A stretch of DNA of 64,000 bases from the NCBI RefSeq assembly GCF_001949145.1, contig NW_019091420.1, positions 1,415,541 to 1,479,540 of the forward strand, written 5' to 3'. Position 1 is the first letter of the stretch; every line of letters begins with the position of its first letter. The DNA comes from Acanthaster planci. Lineage: Eukaryota; Echinodermata; Asteroidea; Valvatida; Acanthasteridae. Below, one piece after another: positions 36,187 to 47,680 of this stretch. The notes below the pieces were generated by a model. The model did not search any database. It was not told the DNA's origin and worked only from the letters and a program-made list of their open reading frames with translations. The position numbers were made by a program, and so were the translations under genes.

Positions 36187-36187
36187 N
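36187..36187. other. Single N at the junction of two duplicated blocks
   Basis: One undetermined base between GGGACACC and a T-run. It lies precisely where block copy 1 ends and copy 2 begins, which suggests an assembly join rather than a random miscall. Confidence 0.9.
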
Positions 36188-38165
36188 TTTTTTTCCAGCA
36201 ATCTAGGCGTAAATGAAGTGTTCACGCGCACGCTAAATCGCAGACCTAAATTTTTCAACTTGCTCTCCAGTCGTCCTTCAGCTGGGCAGTTTTGGCACAA
36301 GGCTTAAAAAGCAATTGCTGAGTCTGTAACTGAGCAACTTCTCTCCCTTCTTGGCTTGCTGGAAAAAATTGAGGCAATATTTGCGACTGCAGAGTAAGTC
36401 CTGAATTATGGTCGCAAATATTGACGTCAAAATGGACAATTAGCGATGTCCCTCTAGGGTCAACATACAGGATGCATAAAAAAATAAATTAATGAAAAAT
36501 AACATTCACGACAACAAAAGTAAATCCAATGTTAGATATTTTTTATTTCTATATCATGGTCACTGCGATAAGTTGGAGTTAATTGCAAAGAAAACACAAC
36601 ACATATCGCTACGATATTACTGATCCCACTTGTCTGGCTAAGCTGCTGGCAGCAATCAGGCATTTTTGGAATGTTTACTTTTGTTCGTCTGACCGGGGGC
36701 GATGATCATCGAGCACTTTGATGTACCAGAGTTGTAACTCCTTCTGTGTCCTTCCTGTGTGCATGAACACCACTCACTCCCCCGCGTCCGTTATCGTGGA
36801 CACTGTCATTTTTATGGCGTGCAAAGTTAACTTTTAAAGGAACCAGGAAATAGAAATATTTTTATAAATGTAACTAAAAACCCTTGAAATTGCATCTTTG
36901 GGTTTCAGTTAACCTTATTTTAAATTGTTGTTTTGTAGTTTTAACCCATATTTTGATTCTTTTTTGGTTTTTATGCTTATGCATATTTGCATATTCATGA
37001 GCAGAACTATGAGGTCATTCAAGGCATCGAATCTCAATGTTGGACTGATTTGTGCGCAGAAAATTTCTAGATTTTTTAACCACTGCCATGGCAGATTTTA
37101 TTTTCTTTGGCAATTTACTGCCGTGTAAGCATATGGCAATAATCCAGTAAAAATCCTTTTCGCTGAACTTTTCCCAGATAGCACATTTGGGATTCACTAT
37201 TTGAACAAGCAAACATGCAACCTGAACCATGTCTTCCTGGATTTACATCAAAGCAAAAGCGCTCTAACTTGTAGAGAAATGCTTGGTCAATTTTTAATGT
37301 GTGAAAAAGTGCACAGTTCAGCTCACGTAACTCAAAAAAAAAGTCACAGTCTTCATACATGGAAGAAGAGTACAGAGATACACAAAAAGGGATTTTAAGA
37401 AAAATTCATTTCCTGGTTCCTTTAATCCGTTTTTACAGATATCTCTATTCTTAATATAGATATCTCTTTTCTTAATTGAGATATCTCTTTTAATAAATGA
37501 GATATCTCTATTGTACGTCCTGTTTAATAGAGATACGTTTCCGTCCCGCACACTGAGTCAACAGAAAGGTCATTGTAACGTAACGTACAAACTTTCACTG
37601 AACCAGGGGGTTGTGTTACGTACTGAGACATGATTCAAAACCCCTCAAGATAATAGAATTTTAAACACAAAATGCCGAGGGCGACCTGCTGAGCTCAGAA
37701 GCGGAAACTTAATAGAGAGATCTGTATTGCACAATAAAAATAACTCTATTAGAGTTATCTCTATTAATAATAGAGATAGTTAAAATACATGTTAACTTGG
37801 CACGTCTAAGAATTGAGATATCTCTATTTCTGGATGAAATGTTTTCTTTGCACGCCATACATTTTCAATATACGTCCACCAGAGTGTCTGCCATAAGTTA
37901 ATCTGCAGTTGAAAATTCAGCCTTCTGTCACCTGTAACGAGTCGATACTTCCAGCATATACACCCTACCTATCGTCCTAAAACCTCGGGCACTTGCGATT
38001 CAATCGACTTCGGTGTGCGAAACAAACAAAACATATTGATAATCTGTCTGTAATTGACCGTCGTTTAGGCTGTTAGCAAACATTCAAGAAGGGCAGTCAC
38101 TGTTTGCAGCGGGAAAATTAGAGGTCTGTTATAACACTCGTAACAGTGAATCTTTGTGGGACACT
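36188..38165 (+). repeat. Duplicated block, copy 2 (longer)
   Basis: Direct repeat of 34931-36186 with two extra segments (about 36740-36925 and 37008-37515). It then continues into sequence with no counterpart (CTATCTTAATAGCAAGTG). The open frames within it at 36925-37551 are unrecognised. Confidence 0.85.
37438..37515. repeat. Regular 21-base palindrome array
   Basis: GATATCTC cores have their ATCTC at 37441, 37462, 37483 and 37504, exactly 21 bases apart. The consensus AATAGAGATATCTCTATT is its own reverse complement. A looser array follows at 37715-37830. Confidence 0.8.
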
Positions 38166-38985
38166 CTATCTTAATAGCAAGTGTGCCTCAATGGAACAAG
38201 CCTCGTCACAAAACATTCTAAAAACAGCACTACAATACCGTAATGGGTTTTTAGGGTTAGCGTTTAAGTTACCGTAATAAATGCAACTGTCATACTGAAG
38301 TGAGCCAGTGCCTGTAATGAATGAATCAGTGAAAACGTTTCGTTATTTTTGTCAACAGATTTCCAGCTTAAGTTTCCTCTATAGGCCTAAACTCCGATCA
38401 GCCATGGTGTTCAAATATCTTTGGTAAGTTACATTATGCACACTCTGCCGTCGATAACTATATCCATTGATGTGAGGTGAAAATTTATCGATATTGTTAT
38501 TGAAATATAATATTTCATCGATCAAGTCCGACCTGACAAACAATTTGACAACAACAGAGGATAAACACAATAAAACAAAAAATGAAAAAATAACATCAAA
38601 ACATCCCCCAAACAAGACAAAACAAACAAGTGAGGCACTACAGACACCTTTCATTTTGCCTACAACTTGTAAAGGCGGCCAAAGTTGGCAGAAATATCAT
38701 TTTCTGGTTGCTTTTCAACTTTACCGAAAATTAGCTTAAAATTAACATTTTCCCATTTCCAAATTAGGTATTTCAAATCCCCATAGGCTAACCAAATGTC
38801 CACACAATAGGTTAGAGCCAGAGCAAAAGTCTACGTAAATATCAAATAACAGATAATTCAAATGTCAATATGGAACTCATATATCCACATGAAGAAAATT
38901 GTCACCACTGGTGCATAACTTTGCTGATAGGTGCAGCATCAAATACGGCACTGGTCATTCAAATATCCCAAGCAAATAGGTAGCT
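38166..38985. other. Intergenic stretch, nothing recognised
   Basis: AT-rich, no gene or clear repeat. A 91-codon minus frame (38379-38654) is low-complexity hydrophobic sequence without family resemblance. Confidence 0.4.
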
Positions 38986-38988
38986 ATC

Positions 38989-39198
38989 GTGTTGAAGACT
39001 CTGGAAGTGAAGCACAATATGCATTACAAGAAGATTCCCTACGCTAAAAAGCAGAGACTTTACAATGCACATAACTGTGGTGAGGACTATGTTGAAGTGG
39101 CAAGGCTATGTAAAAATTTATTTAAAAATAATTTTGGAATAGTTTTTGAAATGGACAGTAACTACCTCATCTGGAAGGCGTTTCAAAGATTTTTGTAG
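38989..39198 (+). pseudogene. Possible helix-turn-helix fragment of a Tc1/mariner-like transposase
   Basis: A 69-codon frame contains RLYNAHNCGEDYVEVARLC, close in pattern to the first helix-turn-helix of DDE/D transposases of the Tc1/mariner/IS630 group, where a GEDY-VAR-type motif precedes the recognition helix. After KNLF the expected recognition helix is not visible and the frame ends at 39198. Nothing of a catalytic domain follows. A short relic, recognised from pattern only. Confidence 0.35.
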
Positions 39199-39929
39199 GC
39201 TAAAGAAACGAAATAGACCTTATGTAGTAACAATTTAAAAAAGTATCACCTAAAATCATGATAATGTCAAACATCCACTCTTTTGAAAGCACCATGTAAC
39301 ATTTGGTTTCCCCGGTGGACGTTTGTTTTTTCTGTGTAGATATCTGACCCACCCAGTGGACATCTGATTTAACTGTTTGTATATTGAAATACCTACTGAA
39401 AATCTGAATGACCTATTTGGACTCGTCATATTCTTGACATTATGTATTATTATTTCTGGTTCTGAAAGCTACGTTGGTTTTTCAACATTTTTTGACTTAC
39501 CGGATTACTTTTGTACCAACGGCCGGCCATAGTTTTAGGTGCTACTGATGGGAAAACACGACTGGGGCGTCTGAAGAACACATCTTATTTTAACGTCTTG
39601 CTTCAACGAAAAAAATGGCAATCTAATCGTCTCGAATTTCCCGAGGTACCCATTGGATGTGGAGAATTTCAAAAATTATTCCCCCCAAATGCATCTCCCA
39701 TGCCCACTGTCTAAGATGAGAAGGGTCGACTCCCAGTTCATGCATTATTACATTTAGATATAAATAAATAAAGACGGCTGGCAACTACTTGAGGCCATCT
39801 CCTCTGGTCAACAGGGCTAACGATTACACTGCACCCTTTACTTGACCGTCTTATAATTTGACATTGGTAGCGTACTGGGTATTTGGCAGGGAGCCCATAA
39901 AACAGAAACAGCGTCGTTATTTTCCTTAG
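39199..39929 (+). other. Region upstream of the tectonin exon; first exon not found
   Basis: The tectonin exon has no in-frame ATG upstream of its hydrophobic segment, so a 5' exon should lie here or further upstream. I could not find a convincing one. The acceptor ATTTTCCTTAG ends at 39929. Confidence 0.4.
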
Positions 39930-40761
39930 GTTGCTGTGGGCCTTGTGTATCATGGGCGAGGAACTCGGCCCGCAAAGCTGCGAAAACGGGTGTCGTCTAG
40001 CTACCACATCATGGACACGAATCAACGGGGGCTTGAAGCACGTTTCTGTTGGTAATTCAGGGGTGTGGGGTGTCAACCACAAAAACCAGATATACTACAA
40101 AGGCAACTCGTACGGGGAAGAAGAGAGCGCAACCTGCGAGGTCTGGGTAGGGGTCTCTGGCGCTCTGAAACAGCTCGATGTTGGTAAAAACGTAGTCTGG
40201 GGAGTTAACGTTCATGATTATATCTATTATCGGCGGGGCATATCTGCCACTAAGCCGAAGGGTACAGATTGGGCTCGGATTCCTGGTGCTTTGAAACATG
40301 TTAGTGTCAGCCAAAGGGGGCACGTTTGGGGCGTCAACAAGCAGGACTACATCTACCATCGCATTGGGGCCAGCAATTGCAATCCGGCCGGGGACAGTTG
40401 GCTGAAACTGAATGGGCGGCTGAAACAGATCTCGGTGGGCAGCGGGGGTGTGTGGGGAGTCAATTCGGCCGACAGCATCTACTACCGGGTGGGTACCTAC
40501 GGTGACCCCCCGTCAGATCCCAATGGTAGCGGCTGGAAGCATATTGCCGGCAAGTTGAAATACATCAGTTCGGCCGATACGATTTATGGGGTGAACTCAA
40601 ACAATAACATTTACTACCGAGTGGGCGTGTCGGAAGGGACACCCTGGGGTACAAGCTGGAAAAAGATTTCAGGGGGACTGAAACAAATCGAGTCTCTTTC
40701 GTGCGTGGTGTGGGGTGTTAACCGCAGTGACAATATTTACAAGAAGAAAACCGATGGTTAG
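39930..40761 (+). CDS. Tectonin/tachylectin-type beta-propeller lectin, main exon (5' end incomplete)
   Basis: One open exon encodes about 276 residues built of six tectonin repeats of 36-45 residues, each of the form W-x-x-I-x-G-x-L-K-x-(I/V)-S-V-G, then VWGVN, then D-x-IYYR-x-G. Six such units make a six-bladed beta-propeller, as in fish-egg lectins and horseshoe-crab tachylectin-1, which bind sugars or lipopolysaccharide outside the cell. The exon begins after a CCTTAG acceptor. Its first residues, LLWALCI, look like the tail of a signal peptide, followed by a short Cys-containing linker with two cysteines. No ATG precedes the hydrophobic part; the first in-frame ATG (39952) would remove it. 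I therefore infer a missing 5' exon with the start codon. The stop is TAG at 40759-40761. The ligand is inferred from the family only. Confidence 0.85.
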
Positions 40762-42539
40762 AAAGGAACAAGACTAGGTGAACGAAATAACCGCAATAAG
40801 ATTCGATTACATTCTAATTCAGTAAATACAAAAGATGGTGATGGGGATTTTATTGATAAACTTTGTCAATCTCTAATTGGTGGTTGGTATACGTAGACTC
40901 TGAACAAATGATTATTTTACGAGAGAGAAAACTGCCTTAGTTCTCAGATGAGAAGAGTATGATGTTTTAACATCGTAGTAACGATGTCTAGTGCACAAAG
41001 CCCATTATTTTCTTCAAGCTGAAAGGTTCTTGCTATGGCTTCCTCGTAAAATATGTCAAAATGGTCAGTTTTTATCAGTGGCGTAAATTTGTGCCGAAAA
41101 TGGGGGGTCGAGTGATCGGGAATTGTGGGGGAAGACTTGCCCAGCCATGTAAATTTGAAAGGGGGGGTGTGTGTTGCCGACGGTAGACATCATTTTATGA
41201 GGAAATATTCATGACACAGATGTACATCTGTCATTATGTATTACATTCATACAGAATCTTACATAATAATGGAACATTGTTTACTTTTTATTGCTTTTCC
41301 GTATGAGTGGTATTTTGGTCGTTGGGAAGTCCAAAAAAGACATAACGTATCCCCTGAATGTTTTGCTCTCACGACAAAGAGTGGAGGAAGATTCAGACTC
41401 GTCCCCCACCCTTAAATAGTGAGGGATATATATCCCCATCCCTCCAGGATTTACGCCCACGATTTTTATTTAAACAAATACGTCTAATTAAAGTGAAACC
41501 TAACAATTGGATCGAAGAAATTATGTTAAAACAACTGGTTTTAGGAGTGGGGGCCCATACGGGCACGGAAAAGACGAGAACAGCTTTTTCATAAACTCCA
41601 TGTATAATAAAGGGGTCGATTTTCTAGCAGGAAATCTCCTGTTAAAATGGAAACAAAACTTTGATAGAAGAACTCCCCTTAAAAAACCTTCTTTTAGAAA
41701 AAGCAGTGTGTAGTACACCATTCATGGTATTGCTCGAAGGTGTCTTCACTTTTGGCCAATTTTATGTTCAGATCTTAGCGAGTTTGCTTTATGTTGATGG
41801 AATTCAAACTTGTGTTCCGTAAAAGCGATTGGAGTTGTTTTTTGTTGGCACTTTTTGGAAGCAGTTATAGGTCTACTTATCACCTGTAGGTATAATACTG
41901 CAATGAGGCAAGTTCATAACTTCTATTTCTCGTTTCAACCGTCTTTCAAACACGGTTACATTTCTCGTTTAATTAAATTAACTTTGACTTGATTCTGTTG
42001 AAGTGTTAGAAAAATATTATAACATGTAAGTCACGAAACGTATGGCCGGCATGGCATTATAATCATGTTGCGCATTTTTAGATGAAATTAACATGCAGTT
42101 TCTCAATCTGTGTGTCAATTACTGGTTATTTAATTAATTTCAGAATATGTGTAATGCCACACCTGTGTACCAACTTATCTCCATTTTAACTGTTCCATCG
42201 GCTACTCGCAGCAGTATTCTTTCTCATGGACGGTTAAAGATTCTGAAGATTTCCAATATTGTTAATCACGCAACATTTTACCGTTTCACCCAGTACTGCA
42301 TGTTTCCTTCATTATGGGGAGCTCACGGATCTTGATCTTTTATTTATTCCGACTTGAACCATGTAATTTCACTGGAAATAAAACAGAGCAGCATGAAAGG
42401 TTTTATGTTTATTTGTATGTCTGTCTCACGGACATTCAGCAGGTTCATTACATCGAAATAGTCTGCATTACCGTGCAAGTCGAGAGGAAAAACTGCATTC
42501 CGGTATTGACTCTCCCAATTTATAGTGTCAAAAAAGCGC
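40762..42539. other. Intergenic stretch after the tectonin exon
   Basis: No gene or repeat recognised. No canonical AATAAA lies directly after the tectonin stop. Open frames at 41358-41721 are not family members I know. Confidence 0.4.
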
Positions 42540-43480
42540 TGTTTAATTAACCGCTTGTCGCCGGATGACGTGCATGTAGATACACTGTATTTTCTTTATT
42601 TTTTTCCGAGGACGCGTGCATTTGCGGATGGGTCAAAACATGGAAGATGATCCTACACGCGGACGCTGCTACTAAGTTGAACGGCACCAACGGTAATCCC
42701 AAAAGAAATGCCTTTCTTGAGTAAAGCCTGGTACAAACACGCACGTATTCAGCGATGTTCCTATCGCTTAATACCACTCATTTTGCCTATTTTCTCCTTA
42801 TTACTAGCATATGCAGTCCCAATCGGCAACAAAATAGCTGACCGTTAACAAATTATCAGTTTGGCTTCAAGAGGCAACACTTCCACCTAAAAGAGCATTT
42901 TTGGCCAAAGTTTTCCGAGTTTTAGGAGCTATTGAGTTCAATTTTTGGTGGAATTATGTTGCACGGCGTCTCTTCCGCCACTGTCTGCGTCTTGACGTCT
43001 TGCGGACCGTCAGCGTAACAAACGACTGTATGAAATCTAGGCTTACCTAGAATTGAATTGGAGAGCCCACATCTTACACAATAGAGCTGAGGGGATTAAA
43101 ATCTCCTCTGTCACTAGTTAAACGAATTGCTAGGGAACGAAACTACACTTACAAAAGAGATTGGTCTACAAAATACCAATTAGCAACTCCTGTGTATCGA
43201 AGCAATTGGAAAAAACAACAACAACAACAACACACGGCCACGGATGACGTGTTCATACGCTACGGACCTGATGTACGGGAACCGGTTGATATCTGGACGC
43301 GTGCCACAATATTTTACCAGGGCAGTTGAAGACAGATTAACAGAGAAACTCAGGGGGAAAAGAATGAAAACACTGATGCCTAAACTCAAGAGTTGTGTCT
43401 CCCTACATATTTTATGGGCGCCAGAAATAAAGTGCAAGGTTTAAGAATTTGCAAAAAAATCCCGGGAAGAAAACCCTATA
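42540..43480 (+). repeat. Dispersed repeat, copy 2 (partner at 19480-20450)
   Basis: Direct counterpart of 19480-20450, including GCGGACGCTGCTACTAAG and CTCCCTACATATTTTATGG. A short AAC microsatellite (43212-43234) is present only in this copy. Confidence 0.7.
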
Positions 43481-44029
43481 TTAATTGGCTATACTGACTG
43501 TGTTGGGTTTCTTGTTCAATTAAACATCGCAGATACCACGACAGGGAAAGCTGAGTGTCCCTGCCAAGCATTTTACTGAAAACAACTGCTTGGGCGGTGG
43601 ACTTTGTTTGGCTTAGACGTTTTGTACGCGGCTTGTGGGAGTGTATAATCAGATAACTTCCGGTACATTTTACAGTTACGTCTAGGAACCAGACAAACAA
43701 GGTGGTCATATGTCCTGTGCACACGTACAAGCTGCACTTTTGCTTTAAATAAGGTGCGGGGACCAGCCCATTATAGTGTTGGTAGGACAGAGATCCAGGA
43801 TGTAAGCGTTACACTCGTCTCCCAGGCACACGACGTCATGATCTCTGTAATTGGTAGCATCCCTCGTTAAGTGCGCATGCAGTGGTGATGGACATCGCAC
43901 ATTATTCGTACATCATTTCTAGAAAACCAACTAAGGTAAAAACGAAAAAACTTGCGTCGCCGCATCGCTTTTGGAGCCAACTCCTCACCAGAATCCGAAG
44001 GCTTTTTTTGCCTAAGTCTAATCACATTT
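43481..44029. other. Intergenic stretch, nothing recognised
   Basis: No supported gene. The 125-codon minus frame at 43867-44244 overlaps the dispersed repeat on its right and shows no known domain. Confidence 0.4.
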
Positions 44030-44285
44030 TCTGTGTCATGCCCTGCAAAACACCGACAGACCGCCAACTGCAATTGAAAAAGTTTCTCTAACCCGACCTG
44101 TTTTTCATATGTTGAGGACTTCAGACTTAATGAGCACCCATGTCGGCATTCCTGCACTTTTCGTAAGAGAACAACACATATCTGACCCTCTTTATGAACT
44201 CTAGAATTACCTTTCCTTGTGAGAGAAGACGTAAAAAAGACCAACTATTATGGACGTTCAAAATACAAATTAGAGATTAACACCA
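44030..44285 (+). repeat. Dispersed repeat, copy 2 (partner at 1-280)
   Basis: Direct match to the window's first 260 bases, followed at 44305-44335 by TTATCTCAAAGTGACAATTACAATTGTAA-like text resembling 2078-2110. This suggests an internally deleted copy of the 1-2240 region. Confidence 0.65.
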
Positions 44286-44879
44286 TACTAAAAAAAAATT
44301 ATCTCTGGTTATCTCAAAGTGACAATTACAATTGTAACGAGAAATGTGTTTGTGTACAAACACAGCTGCTTCGGCCCTGGTTTATTTATCTAAAACCTGA
44401 AAACCAGTGACAAAATTCAATATTTAATATTGCACAAGTGCACATGAACGATACAGTACAGTGGAATATGCTAACTCCGTGTCATCTCGATAAAGGAGTG
44501 TTTATATAAGAAGGCATAAAAGTTTTATTTTCACAGAAGCTTGGCAGCCAATGTGTGGATTTGTTTGGAGTACCCCCAAATCACCAGTGGGCATCGTTTG
44601 ATGCAGTGTAAATTTAGCGTGGTTACAAGATACACTACCACTTTTTTTCACACATGTGAGTAACGCAGTATCACGGCCAAAACATGGAAAACGAGGACAT
44701 CTTGCAAGAATTTCTGACCGATAGGGAATCCGCCACGTCATCATCCGATGCTGGCGATGCCCGCGTAATGGACGGCGGCAAATAATTTCTCGGCAGCAGC
44801 AAAACCCGATTATCGGCGTGGGTGGAGCAAAGCCGGACCTTCATAGCAGAAACATGGGAAGACAGCACCCGAATACATC
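44286..44879. other. Stretch between repeat and DIRS element
   Basis: No gene supported. A plus-strand 33-codon frame starting near 44683 (MENEDILQEFLTD...) is followed at once by a stop. A perfect hairpin with 11-base arms and a GAAA loop lies at 44879-44904, at the point where DIRS similarity ends. Confidence 0.4.
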
Positions 44880-44889
44880 ATCATACAGC

Positions 44890-45336
44890 GAAAGCTGTAT
44901 GATGTTGAGACGACGGTTGTCAGGGAGTTAATTTAGATATCTCGAAACAACACTGACATCCAAGGTCGTATTATACCTCGGTTTAGGGGTCTTAAATTAA
45001 AGACACCTTTGGAAAATCTGGTGATTTAATGTTGACCAATGGGCTTCCTATCAACAAAACAATGTGCAGATGAAATCGCAGAGCCGTAAGGATTGAGTGT
45101 CCTGTATTGGAGACTTTTATCAAGCAACTCCCGTGAAAAGGCTAACACTTTTGCTACAGATGCCTGAACAGGATCAACCTTCCATTTAGAACACAAGTCA
45201 CACCAGCGTTTCCATGCAGAATTGAACTGTTTGTGAGTATTCTACCTCCAGGATGACAAAAGTTTGTCGGACACGTTCGGTGGAATTCTTCCTGTTGCCA
45301 TGGTTTACCGGATAATCTCCACGCGGCTAGTTGCAT
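44890..45336 (-). pseudogene. DIRS tyrosine recombinase, N-terminal part
   Basis: The frame at 45336-45154 carries KPWQQEEF and CHPGGRILTN, seen just before the recombinase in this group. The same strand then reads DPVQASVAKVLAFSRELL and YRTLNPYGSAISSAH, the SAM-like core-binding domain of DIRS recombinases, to about 45005. After a stop it continues in recognisable form (ITRFSKGVFNLRPLN) to about 44890. The catalytic domain is absent. Confidence 0.75.
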
Positions 45337-45441
45337 CTTGTGTGCTAGTGGGTGTTGTTCCAGGTTGTGCGGTAGGCGTAGAAGATCTGACCGCCTTGGC
45401 AGGAGGACAGGGTTTCAAATAGTAAGTTGCAATTGTAATGG

Positions 45442-46407
45442 TTACCAAGGTTGCGCCTTGCAGACGTGAGCTATCCGAACTACTTCTGCTCTGTCTCTGC
45501 TCATTTTCTGAAGGCATCTGGCTAACAGTACAAAAGGGGGAAACGCGTAACCTAGTATGTCGGTCCAGGTCAGCATCAAAGCGTCCACACCCCAAACAAT
45601 GGAATTGGGTCTCCACAAAACAAACTTCTGAAGCTGGGTATTTAACCTGGTTGCAAATAGGTCGACTTCTGGTTGGCATGCAAAGTTGTCCATGATCTTC
45701 CAGAAAATTTGAGGAAGAAGACACCATTCGGCACTGTCGTTGAATTGCCTCGACATCAAGTCCGCTGTGGTATTCTGCGATCCCAGAAGATGCTCTGCCG
45801 AGATCCCTAAATCATGTCTATCTGCCAGACGTGACAACTCTTGGTTGTGTGTTCCTCCCTTGTGAGAAATACATGCCGCTGTCGGAGTGCTGTCCGTGTG
45901 CACCTGAACATGTTTGTTGCTGCAACAGGCCAGAAGTGACTTGAGCGCATACCACACTGCCAGAAGTTCCAAATAATTGATGTAATTGAACTGTTCTTGG
46001 TGCGTCCAGCGACCTCCCGTTTGGGTCTCGCCGAGGCACGCACCCCATCCCACCAGCGATGCATCTGTTTGAAGAAGAAGGTCGGGGGCGTCTTGAACTA
46101 ATCGGTGACCATTTCAAGCTTGAATGGAGTCTGTCTACAACTGAAGTTCCTCCTTTGAGTCTGCCGAAAGAATTATCGGCGACTCGTAGGACTTGCTCTT
46201 CTGAAGAACGCAGTTCTGGTCGTTCTGTAGGCAACGATAAAAAAGAGGCGCTGGAAGCACCGCTTGAATGGTTGATGACATTCGGCCTATAAGACTCGCT
46301 ACATTGCGAATGGTGAGGTCGTTGGACTGCTGAACTTGATGGCATTGAGATGCAATTTTGTCAAACTTTTCTTGTGTAAGGGATAGTGTCATGTGCTCGG
46401 ACCCCAA
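45442..46407 (-). pseudogene. DIRS RNase H and connecting region
   Basis: A first piece (46407-46135) covers the thumb/connection (LASLIGRMSS-like motif). It is frameshifted into a longer piece (46053-45442) beginning GWGACLG, with YLELLAVWYALKS, VHTDS containing a catalytic Asp, and LLGSQNTTADLMSRQ. This is the RNase H fold of retroelements: the GWGA strand, an E in the ELLA helix, the HTDS Asp and the N-TADLMSR end. The next segment (EVDLFATRLNTQL) is the usual spacer before the recombinase in DIRS elements. Confidence 0.8.
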
Positions 46408-46970
46408 GTTCGCTGGTTGGCTCCAGATGAGACTTGCAAAAATTTATAACAAAGTCTAGACTCTGTAGAAACAGAGGAGTCCGTTGCGCATTCTTTATGC
46501 ATTCTTTGAAAGTAGCTCCCAACACTAAAATATCGTCCAGGTAGAACACACAACGGATTCTTCCTGGCGAAGGAATGCTGTGACGGGTTTTAGAATTTTT
46601 GTAAATGCCAAGGAGAACTGGACAGGCCAAACGGTAGGCACGTAAACTGGAAAATCTGTCTTAGCCAAACAAACTGGAGAAATTGGCGATGAGGCGGATG
46701 TATTGGTACCGAAAAATAAGCGTCCTTCAGATCTATGGAGGCTAGGTAGCCGTTAGGTTGCAGCAAACGTTTTACACTAGTTAGGCCCTCCATCTTGAAG
46801 TGATGATACTGAATAAATCTGTTCAGGGGCCGTAAATAGAAAATAGGCCTCAGATCTCCATTTTTCTTTGGAATGAAGAACACAGAAGAAATAAACTGAC
46901 CTGCAACTTGTCTCTCTCTGGTAATCGCTTCCTTTTCCAGCATTGACTCTATTTCTGTTGACATTTTGTA
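46361..46970 (-). pseudogene. DIRS reverse transcriptase
   Basis: Two overlapping frames (46964-46590 and 46630-46361) carry the reverse-transcriptase palm: FFIPKKNGDLRPIFYLRPLN, SIDLKDAYFSVPI with the first catalytic Asp near 46738, LPFGLSSSPW, and FYLDDILV with the catalytic Asp pair at 46532-46537. All three catalytic aspartates are intact. A frameshift lies near 46600, just after the LPFGLSSSPW helix. The order and wording are typical of the DIRS group. Confidence 0.85.
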
Positions 46971-47184
46971 TCTTTGTTACCGGAATGTGATATTGCACCG
47001 GTGTCTGGAGAAGTTCGAGATGATACCTTTGGATACTCTCTAATACCCATGGGTCCTGAGTCACTAAAAACCATTGATGAAGAAAGCATTTGAGGCGCCC
47101 TGTCTGTGGAAGGAGTGGCTTGTCGATTAGTTTTTTGAACTTTGCTGCTCGAGCAAGCGAAAGCTATGTGCTGGTTTAGAACCA

Positions 47185-47680
47185 TCACTCCCTTTGACAA
47201 TTGAAGTTGCAAAAGGAACTACGGCTGAAGGCACCACGACGTCCCCTGTTATGCGAACGTGCCATAGCATGACGATATGGCGCAAACCGCTTCTCCTTCC
47301 TGGTTGTAGAAAAGCTCTTCGTTACTTTTGCTGCTAATTTATTCGCTTCCTCAGTCTCTTCAATGTCTTTCATAATTGAAGAACCAAACCAAACATTTTT
47401 GCGAAGGATATCAGAACGCTAATCCAGAATCTTATCAAAAAGATGTCGACGTGCCATGGCTACATTTTGGCATGCTGAACTCAGTAGAATCAAAGCTGAG
47501 GTCTAATGTTCAACAACAAGATCTTTACTAACTGAGTCACGGCACTATGTATAGAAACGTAATTTACGACGGCGACAGCACGACCCAAGGGAGCCGTCGT
47601 GCCGTCGCGTTGTGTAGTTGCATCGCCTTGGAAGAGGCTAGAGAGAGGCATAAGTGTGTGTCGTAAAAAGTACAGCACAG
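47185..47680 (-). pseudogene. DIRS gag-like (ORF1) C-terminal remnant
   Basis: Minus-strand frames give ILLSSACQNVAMARRHLFDK, a stop, then DIEETEEANKLAAKVTKSF and a basic Arg-rich tail. This fits the C-terminal part of DIRS ORF1 proteins, which have long helical segments followed by a basic tail. A TAG interrupts the frame near 47420, and another frame change lies near 47520. The assignment rests mainly on position upstream of the reverse transcriptase. Confidence 0.5.

Larger units (their letters stand above)
44880..47680 (-). mobile_element. Decayed DIRS-type (tyrosine-recombinase) retrotransposon
   Basis: Read right to left on the minus strand, the order gag-like, reverse transcriptase, RNase H, tyrosine recombinase N-domain is that of DIRS-type YR retrotransposons. 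These integrate through a recombinase instead of a DDE integrase. Frameshifts and stops break every domain. The recombinase fades out near 44890 before its catalytic R-H-R-Y region. No split direct repeats or other termini were recognised. Domain details are in the separate entries. Confidence 0.85.

Noticed and set aside
40057-40359. 100-codon minus frame inside the tectonin exon
   Set aside because: Antisense shadow of the tectonin repeats.
43867-44244. 125-codon minus frame
   Set aside because: No domain recognised and its right part lies in a dispersed repeat whose other copy (1-280) lacks the frame.
45305-45727. 140-codon minus frame beside the DIRS RNase H
   Set aside because: Alternative frame of the RNase H/spacer region; the real frame carries the HTDS and TADLMSR motifs.
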